A stretch of 64,000 bases of DNA from an uncultured Bacilli bacterium (GTDB lineage: Bacteria; Bacillota_I; Bacilli_A; RF39; UBA660). The stretch lies in the NCBI GenBank assembly GCA_934183155.1, contig CAKPSB010000007.1, forward strand, positions 1-64,000, written 5' to 3'. The notes below the pieces were generated by a model. The model did no database searches, was not told where the DNA came from, and was given only the letters and a program-made list of their open reading frames with translations. The position numbers and the translations under genes were made by a program. Positions 17,048 to 25,562 of this stretch are shown here, piece after piece; position 1 is the first letter of the stretch, and each line of letters begins with the position of its first letter.

Positions 17048-18730
17048 GTGCAAGAAAATGGAAAACTTACTGTTTTAAGCATGCAAGATATTTTGCCAAA
17101 TAGATTTCAGCCAAGATTTAAATTTGATGAAGAAAAATTAGAAGAACTTGCTTTATCTATTAGTAAATATGGTGTTATTCAACCAATTGTTGTAAGACCA
17201 GTTAGTAATAAATATGAAATTATTGCTGGTGAACGTAGGTTTAAAGCCAGTAAACTTGCAAATAGATCTACTATTCCTGCTATTGTAATTAATTTATCTG
17301 ATAAAGATAGTGAAGAGATTGCTTTACTTGAAAATGTACAAAGACAACAATTAAATCCAATTGAAGAAGCCGTTTCATATAAACGGATTTTAGACATGGG
17401 ATATATTACGCAAGAAGAACTTGCTAAAAAAATTGGAACATCTCAATTGGCAATTGTGAATAAAATAAAACTTTTAAGTTTGAGTGATGAGGTTCAAAGT
17501 TATTTGTTAAATAATAAGATTTCTGAAAGGCATGCAAGAAGTTTACTTAGAGTTACTGATAAAGAAATGCAAGTTCAATTGCTTTACCGAATTGTTAAAG
17601 AAAGACTTACCGTTAAACAAACAGATAAAGAAATTGCTAAAATTAAAGAAAATGAAAATAAATTTGAAATGTCAAAACAAAATATTAATTCTAATCAAGA
17701 GGTTAAAAAAATAGTTGAACCGATTGAAACAGAGTCAATTGAAAGTTTATTTGATGAAAGCGAAAATTTAGAAAGGGGTAATCATATGGATATTGATAAG
17801 ATTATGCGTGAGGCAAAAGATATAAATGTTCCAACGAAAGAAGAACCAAAAGATATTTCTAATCTTATGGTATCAGGCGTGGATGTACAAAGTGAACCTA
17901 TTGTTAGACAGGAATCTGCTTCGGCACCTCTTGAACCAGGAAAGTTTATTAATGTTCAACCTCAAGCACAAGTTCAGGAAAAGCCAATAAGCCCAGTTCA
18001 AACTGACAGCGTAACTTTTGATAGTGTATTTAATCAGGGGTTAATGGATACTCCAAATAAAACTGTTTCTCAGCCTATAAACGATTCGCAAAATAATGTT
18101 AATTCTCAAACTTTTGTGAAGCCTCAAGCTTCTATTAATTCGTCAGCTTCTTCTGATTTAAGTTCAAAGGCCGAACCTCAACATAATACTTTTATAAATA
18201 GTAATTTGCAAAATAATTCATCAGTTTCTGATTCAGTTGTACAAGCAGGGCCAAGTGTTCCTAATGTTTCAGATTCAGTGGAAATTTCAGATGATACAAA
18301 AAATAAAATATCAAATGCTGTTGCTATGGCGTTGAAAGGATATAATAGTAGAAAATCTGGTATTGGACAAGCTTCTACTGCAGCTGATAAATCTGTTCAG
18401 AGTAATGTTTCAAGTAATTTTAATGCGCAGCCTCAAGGTGTACCAGCAAAGCCAGTAATGCCTCAAACTAATAATATACCAGATGTCGATATTATTTCAG
18501 ATAATAATATTAATGATTATATTGCTCCAACACCTACTGGTGATAGTACAATAGCGGCTTCAATGAGTCAAAGCATAAAGCCTGTTAATAATCATGCCCA
18601 TTTTGCTCAAATTGTTAAAATGCTTAGAGATTGTGCAGACAAAATTGAACAAGAAGGATATTTTGTTAATGTTGATGAAATGGATTTAAATGATAAATAT
18701 AAGGTAATATTTACGATAAATAAAGAATAA
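17048..18730 (+). CDS. parB: ParB/Noc-family CTPase, DNA-binding, with long disordered linker
   Basis: 560 residues, about twice the usual ParB length. CTP-binding motifs are GERRFKA (61-67) and ENVQRQQLNPIEEA (95-108); the helix-turn-helix spans about 120-165. At the four positions that separate ParB from Noc (173, 179, 184 and 201 in Caulobacter numbering) it has Gln133, Lys139, Ser144 and Arg161, three of four Noc-like, and it sits just after rsmG, the noc locus in Bacillus. It lacks the N-terminal membrane-targeting helix of Noc. Residues about 215-515 are low-complexity, rich in Ser, Gln, Asn and Pro, followed by a 45-residue folded-looking C-terminus. No parA follows. GTG start with GAGGGGAGGGG upstream. 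Natural target presumably the parS array at 221-900, but that is uncertain. Confidence 0.88.
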   Translation: MQENGKLTVLSMQDILPNRFQPRFKFDEEKLEELALSISKYGVIQPIVVRPVSNKYEIIAGERRFKASKLANRSTIPAIVINLSDKDSEEIALLENVQRQQLNPIEEAVSYKRILDMGYITQEELAKKIGTSQLAIVNKIKLLSLSDEVQSYLLNNKISERHARSLLRVTDKEMQVQLLYRIVKERLTVKQTDKEIAKIKENENKFEMSKQNINSNQEVKKIVEPIETESIESLFDESENLERGNHMDIDKIMREAKDINVPTKEEPKDISNLMVSGVDVQSEPIVRQESASAPLEPGKFINVQPQAQVQEKPISPVQTDSVTFDSVFNQGLMDTPNKTVSQPINDSQNNVNSQTFVKPQASINSSASSDLSSKAEPQHNTFINSNLQNNSSVSDSVVQAGPSVPNVSDSVEISDDTKNKISNAVAMALKGYNSRKSGIGQASTAADKSVQSNVSSNFNAQPQGVPAKPVMPQTNNIPDVDIISDNNINDYIAPTPTGDSTIAASMSQSIKPVNNHAHFAQIVKMLRDCADKIEQEGYFVNVDEMDLNDKYKVIFTINKE

Positions 18731-18748
18731 TTTTGTTCTTTATTTTTT
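18719..18748 (+). terminator. Terminator of parB/noc-like gene
   Basis: Perfect stem AATAAAGAA / TTCTTTATT around TAATTTTG, overlapping the stop codon and followed by TTTT. Confidence 0.8.
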
Positions 18749-18801
18749 GACTTTTTACTAAATATAATGTAAAATTAGGTGAATTATTGAGGTGATTATA
18801 A

Positions 18802-19662
18802 ATGATTGAATTTACTAAAATGGAAGGTATTGGTAATGATTATATATATGTTGATGTTCAAAAAAATAGGATAGATAATCCAAGTGAAATTGTAAAAAAG
18901 TTAAGTGATAGACATTTTGGAATTGGTTCGGATGGGCTTATTTTGATTGATAAAAGTGATAAGGCCGATTTTAAAATGAGTATTTATAATACTGATGGCA
19001 GTGAAGCTGAGATGTGTGGTAATGGAATTCGCTGTGTTGGTAAATTTGTTTACGATAAGGGGTTGACTGATAAAACTGTTTTTACGGTTGAGACTTTAGC
19101 GGGAATTAAAACTTTGAATTTAACGCTTAAAAATGGTAAAGTTAGTTTGGTTAAAGTAGATATGGGTGAACCTATATTGGAAAGTGGTTTGATACCGGCA
19201 ATTAATACATTTAATGCTGTGTCTAAAGATGGGTTTAAATATTCTAAAGTAAATTTAAATTTTTTAGATGTTAAAACTGATTTTACTTGTGTTTCAATGG
19301 GTAATCCGCATGCGATTTGTTTTATTAAAGATATTTCTAATTTAGATATTTCATTGGGTACTTTGATTGAAAATAATAATCATTTTCCTAATAGAACAAA
19401 TGTTGAATTTATTGAAGTTATTAATTCTAATGAAATTAAGATGCGTGTTTGGGAACGAGGTGTTGGCGAGACTTTAGCTTGTGGTACTGGTGCTTGTGCT
19501 TCGGCTGTTGCTAGTATTTTAAATGGTTATACTAATAGATGTGTTCAAGTTGATTTACTTGGTGGTAATCTTTATATTGAATGGGGATTAGATAATCATG
19601 TTTATTTAACTGGGCCAGCTAAAATTGTATTTGATGGAGAAATTGACATTAATTCTTTATAA
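18802..19662 (+). CDS. dapF: Diaminopimelate epimerase
   Basis: Converts LL- to meso-diaminopimelate for peptidoglycan and lysine synthesis. The 286 residues hold both catalytic cysteines: Cys72 in EAEMCGNGIRC and the second in ETLACGTGACAS near 226. The N-terminus FTKMEGIGNDYI is canonical. A TATAAT (18763-18768) lies upstream and AGGTGAT precedes the ATG. The presence of dapF indicates that the organism makes a DAP-type wall, unlike true Mollicutes. Confidence 0.95.
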   Translation: MIEFTKMEGIGNDYIYVDVQKNRIDNPSEIVKKLSDRHFGIGSDGLILIDKSDKADFKMSIYNTDGSEAEMCGNGIRCVGKFVYDKGLTDKTVFTVETLAGIKTLNLTLKNGKVSLVKVDMGEPILESGLIPAINTFNAVSKDGFKYSKVNLNFLDVKTDFTCVSMGNPHAICFIKDISNLDISLGTLIENNNHFPNRTNVEFIEVINSNEIKMRVWERGVGETLACGTGACASAVASILNGYTNRCVQVDLLGGNLYIEWGLDNHVYLTGPAKIVFDGEIDINSL

Positions 19663-19673
19663 TGTCTTTTTTT
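19645..19673 (+). terminator. Terminator of dapF
   Basis: GACATT (19645-19650) / AATGTC (19661-19666) followed by TTTTTTT, overlapping the stop codon. Confidence 0.75.
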
Positions 19674-19752
19674 ATGTAAAGTTTAGATTTTAATTCTTGA
19701 CTTATGGTATGGTTTTGGTAGTAGAATATTGTATGGAATAGTGGTGATTATT

Positions 19753-20265
19753 TTGAAAAGTTTAGTTATTTATTTTTCACGAAGTGGTGAAAATTATGTT
19801 GATGGTAAGATTAAGAATATTGATAAAGGAAATACAGAAATTGTTGCTGAAAAGATTAGTGAAATAACTGGGGCTTCATTATTTAAAGTTAATCCTGTAA
19901 AAGATTATCCTTTTGATTATAGGGAGTGTTGTAAAGTTGCTAATCTTGAATTTAATAATAATGAAAGACCTTTGATTAAAGAAAAAATTGATATTAATGG
20001 TTATGATGTTATATACATTGGTGGTCCTATTTGGTGTGGGCATTATCCTATGTGTTTATTTACGGCTTTAGAAAATCTTGATTTTAAAGGAAAAATAGTG
20101 AATCCGTTTGTTACGCATGAAGGCTCTTTGTTTGCTAATACGAAAGAAGATATTGAATATTTATGTCCTGGAGCTATTATTAATGGACGTTTAGCTATTA
20201 TTGGAAGTAAGGTGCTTGATTGTGATAAGATTATAGAAATGTGGTGTGAAGATGTATTTAGATAA
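19753..20265 (+). CDS. Flavodoxin-like protein
   Basis: A 170-residue flavodoxin-fold protein, probably an FMN electron carrier or NAD(P)H-dependent reductase. The phosphate loop is YFSRSGEN at the N-terminus; GGPIWCGHYPM and PFVTHEGS form the remaining flavin contacts. I chose TTG 19753, preceded by GGTGAT, because the likely promoter (TTGACT 19697, TAGAAT 19722) puts the transcript start after the earlier ATG at 19729. It overlaps the next gene by 14 nt, hinting at a shared function. Confidence 0.8.
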   Translation: MKSLVIYFSRSGENYVDGKIKNIDKGNTEIVAEKISEITGASLFKVNPVKDYPFDYRECCKVANLEFNNNERPLIKEKIDINGYDVIYIGGPIWCGHYPMCLFTALENLDFKGKIVNPFVTHEGSLFANTKEDIEYLCPGAIINGRLAIIGSKVLDCDKIIEMWCEDVFR

Positions 20266-21997
20266 AATTAATGACGTAAAAGATGTTAAAAAAATTGATT
20301 TGGATAAATTATCTATTTTATCTGATGAAGTAAGGCAAGCTATTATAAATAGAGTTAGTAAGATTGGAGGACATATAGGTCCTAATTTAGGCGTTGTTGA
20401 ATTAACTGTAGCATTACATTATGTATTTAATTCGCCTTTTGATAAAATTGTTTTTGACGTTTCACATCAATGTTATGCTCATAAAATTTTAACTGGTAGA
20501 AAAGAAGCTTTTTTAGATGATAATCATTTTAATGATGTAACTGGTTTTACTAATCCAGAAGAAAGCAAACATGATATATTTAAAATAGGTCATACATCTA
20601 CTTCAATTTCTTTAGCTTTAGGTTTGGCTTTAGAAAGAGATTTAAAAAAGACAAATGAAAATGTTATTGCGGTTATTGGTGATGGGTCTTTAACTGGTGG
20701 TGAGGCTTTAGAGGCTCTTAATTATGCTGGTGAATATAAAGGAAATTTGATTATTATTGTTAATGATAATAATCAAAGTATTGCAGAAAATCATGGGGGT
20801 ATTTACAAAAATTTAAAATTACTTAGAGAAAATAATGGAAAATGTGATAATAATTTTTTTGAAAGTTGTGGGTTTGAATATCATTATTTAGATGATGGAA
20901 ATGATGTTTTAAAACTTGTTAAGTTATTTAAGAGTATTAAAAATGTTGATTATCCAGTTGTTTTGCATATTCATACAATTAAAGGCAAGGGTTTAAAATT
21001 TGCTCAGGAGAAAAAAGAAATTTATCATTCTGGTGGTCCTTTTGATGTTGTTAGTGGGAAATATAAATTTTTACCTAAGCAAGATGATACTGTTTTTGAT
21101 AGCTTGAAAAATTTACTTGATAGTGATGATAGAGCTATAGTAGTTAATGCGGCTACACCAATGGTACTTGGTTTTACTTGTGATAAAAGAAAAAAATATG
21201 TTGAAAGTGGGCAGTTTGTTGATGTTGGTATTGCTGAGGAAAATGCTGTTGCTATGGCTGGTGGAATTGCTAGGGAAGGAGGAACGGCTGTTTTTGGAAC
21301 GACAACTACTTTTATGCAAAGAGTTTATGATCAAGTTTCTCATGATGTTTGTTTAAATAATTTACCAGTAACTTTTCTTTTGTTAAGAGGAGGAGTTTAT
21401 GGAATGAATTCGGATACTCATTTGGGTTTGTGTGATATTCAGCTTTTTGCTCATATTCCTAATTTGATTTATGTGTCACCATCTACTAGAGGTGAGTATA
21501 TAAATGCTTTGAAGTTTGCGACAAGTCAAAAAAATCATCCGGTAGGTATAAGAGTGCCTGCTAAATTTAGTGATATTAAAGATGATAAGTTTAGTCTTAG
21601 TAATAAGGTATTGTTAAAAGGCGAAGGTGTAGCTATATTTGGGGTTGGCAAAATGATTGATATGGCAATGGCCGTTGCGACTAGATTAAAAATAGATAAT
21701 ATTAGTGTTACAGTTATTAATCCACTTGTTTTGTCTAATTTAGATACACCTTTACTTAATGAGCTTAAGTTAAAACATAAATTAGTTATTACTTTAGAAG
21801 ATGGGGAATTATTTGGCGGTTATGGAACAAATATTGCTTCTTTTTACGGTAATGATAATATGAAAGTTTTAAATTTTGGTATTTCTAAAAAATTTCATAC
21901 TGACTTTGATCCTGATGAATTGTTAGAAGAGTGTGGAATGTCTGTTTCAAATATTTGTAATGTAATTTATAAATTTTTAAATTCTAAATCTGATTGA
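20252..21997 (+). CDS. 1-deoxy-D-xylulose-5-phosphate synthase-like thiamine enzyme
   Basis: A 581-residue member of the DXS/transketolase family. Thiamine diphosphate motifs are GDGSLTGGEALEAL and NDNNQS, and GHIGPNLGVVELT and IGHTSTSIS match DXS. The catalytic glutamate is in GIAEENAV, where DXS has GIAEQHAV, and the DXS motif DGPTHQG is replaced by NSDTHLG. It resembles the short DXS-like proteins I recall from Lactobacillales and Listeria, whose role outside the MEP pathway is unclear, so I give no dxs symbol. The start could be ATG 20252 or GTG 20246. Confidence 0.75.
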   Translation: MYLDKINDVKDVKKIDLDKLSILSDEVRQAIINRVSKIGGHIGPNLGVVELTVALHYVFNSPFDKIVFDVSHQCYAHKILTGRKEAFLDDNHFNDVTGFTNPEESKHDIFKIGHTSTSISLALGLALERDLKKTNENVIAVIGDGSLTGGEALEALNYAGEYKGNLIIIVNDNNQSIAENHGGIYKNLKLLRENNGKCDNNFFESCGFEYHYLDDGNDVLKLVKLFKSIKNVDYPVVLHIHTIKGKGLKFAQEKKEIYHSGGPFDVVSGKYKFLPKQDDTVFDSLKNLLDSDDRAIVVNAATPMVLGFTCDKRKKYVESGQFVDVGIAEENAVAMAGGIAREGGTAVFGTTTTFMQRVYDQVSHDVCLNNLPVTFLLLRGGVYGMNSDTHLGLCDIQLFAHIPNLIYVSPSTRGEYINALKFATSQKNHPVGIRVPAKFSDIKDDKFSLSNKVLLKGEGVAIFGVGKMIDMAMAVATRLKIDNISVTVINPLVLSNLDTPLLNELKLKHKLVITLEDGELFGGYGTNIASFYGNDNMKVLNFGISKKFHTDFDPDELLEECGMSVSNICNVIYKFLNSKSD

Positions 21998-22147
21998 TTT
22001 TAATTTACGTTTCGTTTACAGCTTAGTTTAATTTCAAATTATTTTTTTAAAATATTACCTTATACTTACGCAAAAGCATACTTTAATTCTAATTGCTTTT
22101 ACTTATTAAATTTATTATTTATTTAAATTTTATTATAATTAGATAAT

Positions 22148-22175
22148 TTGACAAAAATATTAATTTGTTTATAAT
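22148..22175 (+). promoter_or_regulatory. Strong promoter of orphan gene 22204
   Basis: Perfect TTGACA (22148-22153), 16-bp spacer, perfect TATAAT (22170-22175). Confidence 0.8.
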
Positions 22176-22203
22176 ATATCACTGTTTTAAGGGGGAATAT
22201 TAA

Positions 22204-22656
22204 ATGTTTAAACTTATTAATAAAGCTGGTGTTGGTGTATTTGATTTAGAAAATAAAATTGCGGATGTTGCTGTTGATTATTGGGTTGATGCTATTAATA
22301 AAGCTGGTGATTTAAATAATTCTGATTTTTTACAGATAGCGGATGTTTTATCAAATGAACATATTACTTTATCTGACAAGTCTCTTTTGAAATTTAAGTG
22401 TTTTATGAAAAAAAATATTATTTCAAAATTTCCTAAAAAAAATGATTATATGATGATTTGGACTGGTGACGGTAGAGAAATGAATGATGGAACAAGATTG
22501 ATTGGTGATTTTGGTATTATTAATTGTTCTAAAAAAGCGAACATTCCTTTAGAGTCATTACCTAAGGATATTTGTATGTGGATAAGACCTGATAGTGTTT
22601 CAGTAGAAAACTGTTTTCAATTTGATGAAATATATAGAAAAAGTAAAATTAAATAA
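22204..22656 (+). CDS. Hypothetical protein, strongly expressed orphan
   Basis: A 150-residue soluble protein that I do not recognise. It has no signal peptide or membrane segment; charged helices come first, then a possible beta region with MIWTGDGREMNDGTRLIGDFG. Expression signals are excellent: perfect -35 and -10 boxes, AAGGGGGA before the ATG, and a 10-bp terminator stem. It stands alone at the edge of the accessory region, so it may be either a lineage-specific core gene or cargo. Confidence 0.75.
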   Translation: MFKLINKAGVGVFDLENKIADVAVDYWVDAINKAGDLNNSDFLQIADVLSNEHITLSDKSLLKFKCFMKKNIISKFPKKNDYMMIWTGDGREMNDGTRLIGDFGIINCSKKANIPLESLPKDICMWIRPDSVSVENCFQFDEIYRKSKIK

Positions 22657-22662
22657 GTTTGT

Positions 22663-22690
22663 ATGACTATCCATTGGATAGTCATTTTTA
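22663..22690 (+). terminator. Terminator of orphan gene 22204
   Basis: Perfect 10-bp stem ATGACTATCC / GGATAGTCAT with a 3-nt loop, followed by TTTTTA. Confidence 0.9.
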
Positions 22691-22784
22691 ATATTGTATA
22701 TTAATGTTAATATGTAATAAATTGGTTATAATATTATTTGAAGATTTTAATTATGATGATTGAAATTATAATATTGAGGTTATT

Positions 22785-22880
22785 ATGTTTAAATTATAAT
22801 CAAAATATAAGCCTGTGGAGATCAACTGCGAGCAATTAAAAAATTGTCTGATGGAATTAAGAAATATAAAAAATAATAAG
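22785..22880 (+). pseudogene. Decayed relic of the uvrB 5' end
   Basis: The reading frame MFKL-stop-SKYKP lines up with the intact uvrB start MFNLMSKYIP. The following nucleotides gtgg-gatcaac, gcaat and ggaatt-aaat keep the uvrB order with small indels and an in-frame stop. A GAGGT-TTATG upstream mirrors the uvrB ribosome-binding site. This is the most decayed of three copies (others at 23846 and 27064). Similarity was judged by eye. Confidence 0.6.
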
Positions 22881-23199
22881 ATTTATAGGGTATATGCTTT
22901 TTTCAATACTGAAGTGTTACACGTTAAAGTTAAATTAGCACGATATAAATTTGTGGAAGAAGTATAATAATGATGGTATAATTTATTTTGTAGGTCATCT
23001 TTATAACTAATTTATGTAAATGAAGTTGATGGAATATCAAAAGATTATATAGAAGATGATGAAAAAGCGACTTATTTTGAAGTGGTTGATAGTGCATGAT
23101 GTACAAAAGATAAAGTGTGCTAGAGATAAGTTTATAAATACAGTAATGAACACTGAATTTTAAGGTAAAAAGAAATATTTTTATGGAGTTGATAAATAT
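22881..23199 (+). other. Decayed coding remnants, no intact gene
   Basis: This 320-bp gap holds broken open frames rather than a gene. Around 23018-23096 one frame reads VNEVDGISKDYIEDDEKAT and on to a stop, which looks like protein-coding sequence interrupted on both sides. I could not assign it to a family. Confidence 0.45.
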
Positions 23200-23718
23200 A
23201 TGAATAATAATGAAGTTTTAGCAAGAAATTATTCTGAAGGAAGTGTTGAATTATATAATTGTTTATTAGAACTATGGAAAAATGATTTTGAAACAATTGG
23301 ATGCTGTATAGGACATAATGGCAATACTCAATATATAGGATTAAATAGAAATAATAATGATAAACTTATAAAGTTTTTATCTTTGATTAATAAGGATGAT
23401 ATTGTTATTTCTTTTCTTAATAATCATATTAGTATTAAGAAGAATAAAAACAAAGATATATATAATAGTGTATTAAATTCTATAAAAAAACTAAATGAAA
23501 ATGATATTGCTTCCAAGGATAAAGAAATAGAAGACGTAATTAATTTTATTGATAATAATAATTACAAATATGCTAATATTCGCTATTATTATTATAAAGG
23601 TACATTAAAAAAATATATTAATACAAGTGATTTAGATTTAATAAATATTCTAAAAGGAAAATATAAGTATAAAGTATTAAATGAAAAATTGCCAATGTAT
23701 CATTTTATAATAGATTAG
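23200..23718 (+). CDS. Hypothetical protein (cargo between uvrB fragments)
   Basis: A 172-residue protein of unknown function. The N-terminal third has ELYNCLLELWKNDFETIGCCIGHNG followed by YIGLNRN, a Cys-Cys-x-Gly-His cluster that could bind metal or be catalytic. The rest is Asn/Lys/Tyr-rich and helical. The sequence is more A-rich than the flanking core genes. It lies between the uvrB relic at 22785 and the truncated copy at 23846, so it is probably the cargo of an older insertion. The ATG has GGAG upstream. Confidence 0.65.
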   Translation: MNNNEVLARNYSEGSVELYNCLLELWKNDFETIGCCIGHNGNTQYIGLNRNNNDKLIKFLSLINKDDIVISFLNNHISIKKNKNKDIYNSVLNSIKKLNENDIASKDKEIEDVINFIDNNNYKYANIRYYYYKGTLKKYINTSDLDLINILKGKYKYKVLNEKLPMYHFIID

Positions 23719-23845
23719 TGGTAAATTTATGAATTCAAAAGAAAATTATAATTGTAGATTTATACCAAAAAGTGATTTTAATTTATAGTTATATTTTTAA
23801 AAATCTTAAAAAAATAACAAAAAGTTATAAAGGAGGGAGGAAAAA

Positions 23846-24154
23846 ATGTTCAAAATTCACTCAAAATATATGCCTAGTGGTGATCAACCGGAGGCAATAA
23901 ATTCATTAGTTAAAGGAATTAAAAATGGTGAGAAGTATCAAGTTTTACTTGGAGCAACGGGGACTGGAAAAACTTTTACAATTGCAAACGTAATTGAAAA
24001 AGTGAATAAACCAACATTGCTACTTGCACATAATAAAACTTTAGCTGGGCAACTTTATGCAGAGCTTAAAGAGTTGTTTCCAGAGAATCATGTATGCTAT
24101 TTTGTTTCTTATTATAGGAACGCCTCTAAAACTGCTTTATTTAATACCTTTTAG
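23846..24154 (+). pseudogene. uvrB: Truncated uvrB (5' 270 bp only)
   Basis: Encodes the first ~90 residues of UvrB, including the Walker A GATGTGKT, then runs into nine unrelated codons (RNASKTALF) and a stop. It is near-identical to the 5' end of the intact gene at 27064: the last 69 bp before the junction (24047-24115) match perfectly, while patches further upstream differ (for example MFKIHSKYM versus MFNLMSKYI). It keeps a strong AAAGGAGGGAGG. Best read as the original 5' end of uvrB displaced by an insertion. Confidence 0.88.
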
Positions 24155-24322
24155 TTTTATTTAACCCCTTAAAAATATCATAAAAAGCCTAAATAAGACT
24201 AGTTAATAAAATGTAATTTTGTGGCTGAAATTTGTATCCATTCGTGTCCACTAAAAAATTAATAAATATCAAGATAATATAATTTATAAATTAATGTTTT
24301 TAGATAAAAAGTCATATTTTAA

Positions 24323-24331
24323 TGTTATAAT
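24323..24331 (+). promoter_or_regulatory. Extended -10 promoter of the cassette operon
   Basis: TGTTATAAT, about 28 nt before the first ATG; no clear -35. GTGAGGTGATAGG supplies the ribosome-binding site. Confidence 0.6.
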
Positions 24332-24358
24332 ATAAATGTATATGTGAGGTGATAGGGT

Positions 24359-24946
24359 ATGTTAGTTATTTTTGAAGGATTAGACAATTGCGGTAAAACT
24401 ACATTAGTACAAATGATAAAAGATTATTATTTAAAATTAGGAATAGATGCAGAAATTTCTAAAGAATTTGAAACTAATATAGGTAAGGAATTAAAGAAAA
24501 TGGCAAAAGAAGGAACTTTAGATCCTATCTTAAAAGCATATCTGTTTGCAACTGATAGATATATAAGAATGAAAAATATAGATCAAGAAGATTTAAAAAA
24601 TAAAATAATGTTATTTGATCGATACGTTCCGTCTGCTCTTGCTTATCGTATGGCGGAAGGTGTTGATAAAAATTGGGTAACTAATATAAATTCAGTTTTT
24701 CCAAAAGCTGATATAGGATTTTTTATTGATATAACGCCAAATGAATCTGTTAACAGAAATACAGATGCCAAATTTAATATAAAAGCAACACCTGAGCATT
24801 TAGGAAAAGTTAGAAGTGCATATTTGTCTATTCTTGATGAAAATAATCTTATTTATATTAATGGAATGCAACCGATTGAAAATATATTTGGTGAAGTTAT
24901 TGATAAAATAGAGGAGTTTAGAAAAAAGAATGAGAGAAAATTTTAA
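24359..24946 (+). CDS. Thymidylate kinase-like protein
   Basis: A 195-residue P-loop kinase of the dTMP kinase family, expected to phosphorylate dTMP or a related nucleotide. The P-loop EGLDNCGKTT is at residues 6-15, the DRY motif (87-89, LFDRYVPSALAY) matches the TMP-binding DRYxxSxxAYQ, and DITPNESVNRN matches the DxxPExxxxR region. It differs from a housekeeping Tmk in being the first gene of an accessory operon and in its A-rich codons. It overlaps the next gene by 17 nt. Confidence 0.82.
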   Translation: MLVIFEGLDNCGKTTLVQMIKDYYLKLGIDAEISKEFETNIGKELKKMAKEGTLDPILKAYLFATDRYIRMKNIDQEDLKNKIMLFDRYVPSALAYRMAEGVDKNWVTNINSVFPKADIGFFIDITPNESVNRNTDAKFNIKATPEHLGKVRSAYLSILDENNLIYINGMQPIENIFGEVIDKIEEFRKKNERKF

Positions 24947-25562
24947 TAATCTATTAGAAAATTTAAAAAAGTGTGAAATTTGTAAAGAAAAATTTGGATT
25001 TCAGCCTCATCCTATATTTTTAGGTAATGTTAATTCTAAAATAGTTCAAATTAGTCAGGCACCATCTGCCACTGTCCATGAGACATTAAAACCATTTACA
25101 GATCAAAGTGGAAAAAAATTAAAATATGAGTGGTATAAGATTGATGATGAAACATTTTACAATCCAGATAATTTTTATATTGCAGCGCTTGCACATTGTT
25201 ATCCTGGAAAAGATAAAAATGGTAACGATAGAATGCCACCAAAGGTTTGTTATGAAACTTGGATAAAAGAAGAACTAAAATATATAAACAATAAACTTTA
25301 TATAATAATTGGTGCAAAAGCAGCAAGAGTTTTTTTTCCAAATGAAAAATTTAATGAATTGATTTTCAAAAATAATTTTATTAATGAAAAATTAGCAATT
25401 GTATTACCACATCCATCACCACTTAATATAAAGTGGTTTAAAGAGCATCCCGAATTTATGAAAAAAAGAATATTTGAAATAAGAAAAATAATAAATGAAG
25501 TATTGGAGGAAGAAAAAAATGATAGATTTGAAACAAATACAAAAAGATGTTTATCAAAATAA
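24930..25562 (+). CDS. Uracil-DNA glycosylase superfamily protein, Fe-S type
   Basis: A 210-residue protein with the UDG fold signatures: motif 1 ISQAPSATVHET (41-52, where family 4 has GEAPGxxE) and motif 2 HPSPLN (161-166). Cys15, Cys18, Cys90 and Cys107 have the CxxC ... C-x16-C spacing of the 4Fe-4S cluster in family 4/5 enzymes. Expected role: excise uracil or a modified base from DNA. The usual catalytic acidic residue in motif 1 is not in its normal place, so the substrate may differ. It overlaps both neighbours. Confidence 0.8.
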   Translation: MRENFNNLLENLKKCEICKEKFGFQPHPIFLGNVNSKIVQISQAPSATVHETLKPFTDQSGKKLKYEWYKIDDETFYNPDNFYIAALAHCYPGKDKNGNDRMPPKVCYETWIKEELKYINNKLYIIIGAKAARVFFPNEKFNELIFKNNFINEKLAIVLPHPSPLNIKWFKEHPEFMKKRIFEIRKIINEVLEEEKNDRFETNTKRCLSK

